Assembly: GCA_013202875.1 (NCBI GenBank) | Contig: JABMRD010000104.1 | Location: 1 to 44,344 of the forward strand | Direction of reading: 5' to 3' | DNA from: Actinomycetota bacterium | Lineage (GTDB): Bacteria > Actinomycetota > Humimicrobiia > Humimicrobiales > Humimicrobiaceae | DNA length: 44,344 nt | Program-made: the position numbers and the translations under genes | Shown: one piece after another, positions 40,173-44,344 of the stretch | How the letters are laid out: each line of letters begins with the position of its first letter | How positions within the stretch are numbered: the first letter of the stretch is position 1 | The notes under the pieces: model-generated | What the model saw: the letters and a program-made list of their open reading frames with translations, nothing else | Database searches by the model: none | What the model was told of the DNA's origin: nothing

Positions 40173-40865
40173 TCATTTATCTTCGTCAACTATTAACTTT
40201 TTATAAGCTTCGAGTGCATCCCCGATATGTCTCCTCATTAAAAGCTCGGCTAACTCAGAATCTTTTCTTTTTATAGCGCTCAACAAAGCAGCGTGATATT
40301 TAATCCCTATTTCTGGACCTATGCTTTTACTTAACAGGGCATGGTGCATTCTAAGTATCTCATTAAGAACTGAACTTATCTTTTTTACAAAGATATTTTT
40401 TGTCCCTTTCGCGATAACATCGTGAAAATTAAAATCTGCAATATAGAACTTCGAAATATCTCGAACGGATTTTTTCATTTCTTTATAGTAATATTGAAGC
40501 TTATCATATTCTTCCTCGGAATAATTTTGTACAAACAGAGCAACGTTACCTGATTCTAAATAAATTCTGACCTCAAGAAGTGAAATAAAATCTTTCTTAT
40601 CGAGAAGGATGAGTGGTGCAAGAGAACTCATATACCCGGCAGCATCGATGTTTGCAACAAACGTGCCGGCTCCCTGTCTTTTCGTAAGCAGTCCTTGAGC
40701 CACTAACTGATCCAAGGCTTGCCGTACAGATACACGGCTGACACCAAGCTCCCGACATAGCTCTTTTTCAGTCATTATTTTAGCGTTTGGCACCCACTGC
40801 TTTGTTTTGATTTTTTCTACAATATAATTGTAGACACTCTCTCCAACAGTTTGTCCACTTTTCAT
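40173..40865 (-). CDS. GntR-family (FadR/FCD) transcriptional regulator
   Basis: [40 protein letters not shown] plus helical FCD region. Confidence 0.94.
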   Translation of the reverse strand: MKSGQTVGESVYNYIVEKIKTKQWVPNAKIMTEKELCRELGVSRVSVRQALDQLVAQGLLTKRQGAGTFVANIDAAGYMSSLAPLILLDKKDFISLLEVRIYLESGNVALFVQNYSEEEYDKLQYYYKEMKKSVRDISKFYIADFNFHDVIAKGTKNIFVKKISSVLNEILRMHHALLSKSIGPEIGIKYHAALLSAIKRKDSELAELLMRRHIGDALEAYKKLIVDEDK

Positions 40866-40972
40866 TTTTAATCCTTTATATAAGTCTATTTATATTACAA
40901 TTATTGTTATTTGTATGATGCCTTTAAAGCATATAGCCATTTTACCTGCTTGTCAAGCTTTTTAAAAGCTTA

Positions 40973-41004
40973 TTTGTATTATATATTTAAAATTTTGTAT
41001 TATA
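40973..41004. promoter_or_regulatory. Two TTTGTATTATA direct repeats, 21 bp apart, upstream of the GntR gene
   Basis: 40973-40983 and 40994-41004 identical 11-mers. Confidence 0.45.
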
Positions 41005-41284
41005 AATTTTTTCACTAAGCAAGGGCTGTCTTCAATTTATCGCAACAGTTTAGCTTTAGAAAAAACCTGTTATTCTTGAAAAAATGGCAGTATGTTAAGC
41101 AGTAAATGCCAGGATTTGACCAAGTTACCTCTACATATCTCTTCTAAATTATTTAGCAGTTAATTTTATAGAACTTGCATAAATTGTGGAAAGTACATAA
41201 GGATTTGGCAAATATTTGTCAAAACCTATCAAGGGGAGCGAATTTTAGCAAGTAAATTATTCTTTTCCTCATCCTTTCCTACTA

Positions 41285-41518
41285 TCAACTCTTTAGTATC
41301 TTTAGGGGATCAGCTTCATTTAGCCTTGCTGTTTGGACAATGGAAAAAATTAAAGAGGCTACCTTTGGTGTTTTTCTATCCTTTTTTTTGCCATGATTTT
41401 CTACAAGCATCTTCCTGCAGGCTTTCCTTGCCATCTCCATTAGCTTTTTCTCTATCTGTACCATATCTTTTAAATCATTAGTATCCATACAAATTGTATG
41501 CGATATTGTATTATTCAA
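41285..41518 (-). pseudogene. Short ORF with IS66-like transposase C-terminal similarity, probable remnant
   Basis: VASLIFSIVQTARLNEADPLKIL resembles the IS66 C-terminal pattern; no upstream catalytic part. Confidence 0.35.
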
Positions 41519-42013
41519 ATTGGGCTCCTTCTAAGACTAATTATTAATGGTTTTTAGCTTAGAAGTGAGCCTGTATCTATTTAAGGTTTAATTCAAGTAC
41601 CAGGTACTAAAATTGGGACACATCCTGAATCAAGAGATGTCAGGAAAATAAATGTTCAAATTTCAAACTCTGAGCAGATGATTAAAAAAATATTGGAGTT
41701 AGTCTATAAGCCGAGTTATAAACTAAAAATACTTTTCATTTAATTCTTATACTATTTTATCGCTCCTAAACATCAAAAAGTATATTAAATATATTTAAAT
41801 TCTACTAAAATAAAAGTTCTACGCTAAAGTATTTGTGGACATTGATTTTACTTTAGTATATATGTATAATTATGTAAATACATAAATATAATTATTTTAC
41901 AAACAAAATGTTTATTTCATATTGGCAGCGGAAGATATTGTGATAAACTATGGAATAAAGCAAATATCCTTCCGTCTTAAGATTTAAAAATTGCTGAAAG
42001 GATGTGATGGGCT

Positions 42014-42485
42014 GTGGGTAATAAAATTCCAGGAAGAAAATCGAATGAGAAAGTAACTTCAGATTTATCGAGGCTTCTGGAGAATAAGGATTTTAAGTCC
42101 GAAGAGGACCTGAAAGACTTTTTAGGAAGTATAGACATAAATAAAAAAATCCCGGATATACCTCCAAAAAGTGCCACAGAGCTTGCGCAGGATATTATAT
42201 ATGATGCATGGGAAGCAAGCAGCCCTTGGATTTAATAAATATGTACCTGATTATTTAACCGGTAAAAAGGCTTTTCCAGATATATTGCCTGACAGGATTA
42301 CTATGGGTGGCGAAGACGAAGCTTATTGTTATGCCTGGAGATATAGAAAATCCTGGGGAAAGGTTCCTGGTGCCATTTCCTGATTAATGGAGCAAACAGG
42401 GATAAGGACCATTTCCAGAGTCGGCCGCAATGACCCCTGTCCCTGCGGGAGCGGCAAGAAATATAAGAAGTGTTGCGGAGCATAA
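42014..42485 (+). pseudogene. Decayed SEC-C motif protein gene (internal frameshift/deletion plus in-frame TGA)
   Basis: N-part ...ELAQDIIYDAWEASSP in one frame; FNKYVPDYLTGKKAF...KVPGAIS* then [33 protein letters not shown] in another. Confidence 0.8.
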
Positions 42486-42604
42486 TAAGTTCCTGAAGCT
42501 TTCATCTTTCTTTGATTATTAATATATTTTCAACATCACTCATTTGTTTCTTAAATAATCCTCTCAATATTTATTAGCCTTTTCAATTTCCTTAACTGGT
42601 GTTT

Positions 42605-43474
42605 TTATTTTCTCAATCCTGCCCAATAATCTTGCAAAAGAGAAAAAGCTTCCAGCATTGTCTTTTTCGTAATACCGCAATCTTGAGCCATTCTTGCGTA
42701 ACTATCCTCCAGAATGTCAGGCGGTATTTCCAATGCCTGAGGCATATCATGTGTATTGCGTAGTTTAAATGTTGCTTCAATTGCTGATATTACCAATTTC
42801 TTATCAGGGAGCTCCTGTTCAATAATTAAAACCAAATCAACTAAATCTCTTATACGTGAAAAAGGTCGTTTTTCACGGGGATATGAATATGCGTGTATTT
42901 TTTCCGCGAAATGCTGTTCAACCGGTAACATAGCCACACATATCGGCTTTATTCCAGCAAATCCTAAAATATCATCACCTTTTTTCCATTCAGCCTCAGA
43001 GATAACCGCATCACCAATCCCTATATCAATATGAAATTTTGTAAAAACTCGGTTAGCAACTCTTGCCTCAACCGGATAACGCCACCCACCATATATCGTC
43101 TGGTTAAATTCTCTTATAGGAAGTCCAATATAAAATTGAAACCAATCAGACATATCTTTCTTAGCTTCCGTCTGAAGCAACTCACGAATTGTATTTTCAT
43201 TGGGATTTTTCATATGGGGTATTGAAAAATCAATATCCTTAGTCGTTCTCGCCAAACCATGAAACCGCAATTCCAAAGCATACCCACCTTTTAGCAGCCA
43301 TTGTTGATTTGGGCTGCTTGATTCAAATAATCGTGCGAGAAACCTGTCAAATGTGACCCGCCTTCGTAAACGGTCTAATGGAATCGATTGTTCATAAGCG
43401 ATATTTTTGAGCCTCTCTTCAAGGGCCCGCCTGAAAGAAGCCGCATCATTATATTTTTTAAAATCAGTAGTCAT
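42605..43474 (-). CDS. AbiEii-type nucleotidyltransferase toxin
   Basis: RVTFDRFLARLFESSSPNQQWLLKGGYALELRFHGLARTTKDIDFSI; EKIHAYSYPREKRPFSRIRDLVDLVLI. Confidence 0.93.
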   Translation of the reverse strand: MTTDFKKYNDAASFRRALEERLKNIAYEQSIPLDRLRRRVTFDRFLARLFESSSPNQQWLLKGGYALELRFHGLARTTKDIDFSIPHMKNPNENTIRELLQTEAKKDMSDWFQFYIGLPIREFNQTIYGGWRYPVEARVANRVFTKFHIDIGIGDAVISEAEWKKGDDILGFAGIKPICVAMLPVEQHFAEKIHAYSYPREKRPFSRIRDLVDLVLIIEQELPDKKLVISAIEATFKLRNTHDMPQALEIPPDILEDSYARMAQDCGITKKTMLEAFSLLQDYWAGLRK

Positions 43475-44085
43475 TAGGTTTTCTCGCGATTATTTTTCAT
43501 CTTTTTAAAAACTATCATTATTTTTTCTTTTGCCTTTTCCGGCATTTCCGCGCTCACGATATCAATAATCTGGATCATTCCCTTATCACAGGCCTCTTGT
43601 ATGGCTTGTTCAAGATAATCTATACTGAAATTTGACCCGGCAGAATCAATTATTGTACGAAGAGGATTTGTAACAAAAAAACCTTCTCTTTGCTCTTTTT
43701 CATCATCCGAGATTCTCCCTCTGTAAATAACACATCCTTTAGGTGCTTTTTTTCTAAATCCCGGAGGAACCGTAAAATAGATTTTTGATGGCATAACATC
43801 GCTGAGATCATGAATGCTAAGCGCTGATTCATGGGAAATAACAGCTTGCGTCCGGCCATTGCGATCTCTGCTCCAGAGGGACCATCTAACGAAGTCCTCA
43901 TCAGGTGAATTTGGAAATTGTGCCAGCCTAAAAATACCCCTATCAATTTCAAGCCACTCACCATTTTGCTTGTAATGGGTATGCATTCTATAGGAAAATC
44001 CAGCACGAATAGCTTGTTTTGCTGTAAAATAGCCCTGCTGAAGCGAAGCAGTTTCAAATAGTTTTTGTTTTTTTGTTTTTTCCAT
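43474..44085 (-). CDS. AbiEi-type antitoxin / transcriptional repressor
   Basis: ASLQQGYFTAKQAIRAGFSYRMHTHYKQNGEWLEIDRGIFRLAQFP, HESALSIHDLSDVMPSKIYFTVP; TAATG stop-start overlap with the toxin. Confidence 0.93.
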   Translation of the reverse strand: MEKTKKQKLFETASLQQGYFTAKQAIRAGFSYRMHTHYKQNGEWLEIDRGIFRLAQFPNSPDEDFVRWSLWSRDRNGRTQAVISHESALSIHDLSDVMPSKIYFTVPPGFRKKAPKGCVIYRGRISDDEKEQREGFFVTNPLRTIIDSAGSNFSIDYLEQAIQEACDKGMIQIIDIVSAEMPEKAKEKIMIVFKKMKNNREKT

Positions 44086-44105
44086 AATATGCAATACCTA
44101 TATTT

Positions 44106-44156
44106 ATGTAATAAATATACACCCTTTTTAGATTTTGTAAAGCATATTTATTACAT
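44106..44156. promoter_or_regulatory. Candidate AbiEi operator
   Basis: ATGTAATAAATAT (44106-44118) and exact reverse complement ATATTTATTACAT (44144-44156). Confidence 0.6.
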
Positions 44157-44222
44157 TATATGTAATATTTGTGCAAAATCTAATAATTATTCGAAAGTAA
44201 TGTTCATACATGACATAACACA

Positions 44223-44344
44223 CGTCTTATACAAAAGATATATGAAGTTGATCCCCTCACCTGCCCAAAGTGTGGGGGAGATATGAGGATAATCGCCTTT
44301 ATTGAAGATTATAAGATTGTTAAGAAGATACTTGATTATGTGGG
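44223..44344 (+). pseudogene. 3' part of a transposase gene, cut by window edge
   Basis: RLIQKIYEVDPLTCPKCGGDMRIIAFIEDYKIVKKILDYVG, a recurrent IS-transposase C-terminal sequence; upstream in-frame stop, no start codon. Confidence 0.7.

Noticed and set aside
40955-40971. AAGCTTTTTAAAAGCTT palindrome
   Set aside because: Simple A/T-rich palindrome with no T-tract context or matching partner; likely compositional
41600-41625. AGTACCAGGTACT palindrome and nearby GGGACAC sequence as an IS terminal repeat
   Set aside because: No partner terminal repeat or target-site duplication could be identified by eye
42381-42386. TGA recoded as Trp or Sec in the SEC-C gene
   Set aside because: The same gene also has a frame break, TGA is used as a normal stop elsewhere (for example bS22 at 18789-18791), and no SECIS-like evidence was found

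Overview
AT-rich bacterial chromosomal window. A 31-aa bS22-type ribosomal protein ORF suggests, but does not prove, an actinobacterial-type lineage. Left part: an asymmetric heterodimeric ABC exporter, plsY, nrdR, a baeRF/Vms1-like translation-factor homologue, an LpxL-like acyltransferase, an acyltransferase lacking its catalytic blocks, and a methyltransferase. At 8.3-12.2 kb, four minus-strand single genes (catalase, DUF454, an uncharacterised conserved protein, a CMD/AhpD-like protein) are each followed by a same-orientation ~60 bp direct repeat. The repeat holds an almost perfect palindrome and a codon-wise conserved mini-ORF; I consider this the best candidate for something undescribed. 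Middle: two ABC-2 transporters, a macrodomain protein, a class II ribonucleotide reductase with a 402-aa intein immediately before the catalytic cysteine and a tandem NrdR-box pair upstream, bS22 coupled to a homocysteine methyltransferase, and a PadR-HAAS-DUF4097-DUF2807 operon. Right part: a GntR-controlled catabolic cluster of about 13 kb (Rbs-type ABC transporter, Eda-VOC fusion, KDG-type kinase, HpcH aldolase, RraA, 2-hydroxyacid dehydrogenase, M24, SDR, LarA-like DUF2088) with hairpins and operator-like palindromes. It ends in a decayed mobile region with a SEC-C pseudogene, an AbiE toxin-antitoxin pair and transposase fragments. All family calls come from motif recognition by eye; no database search was run.
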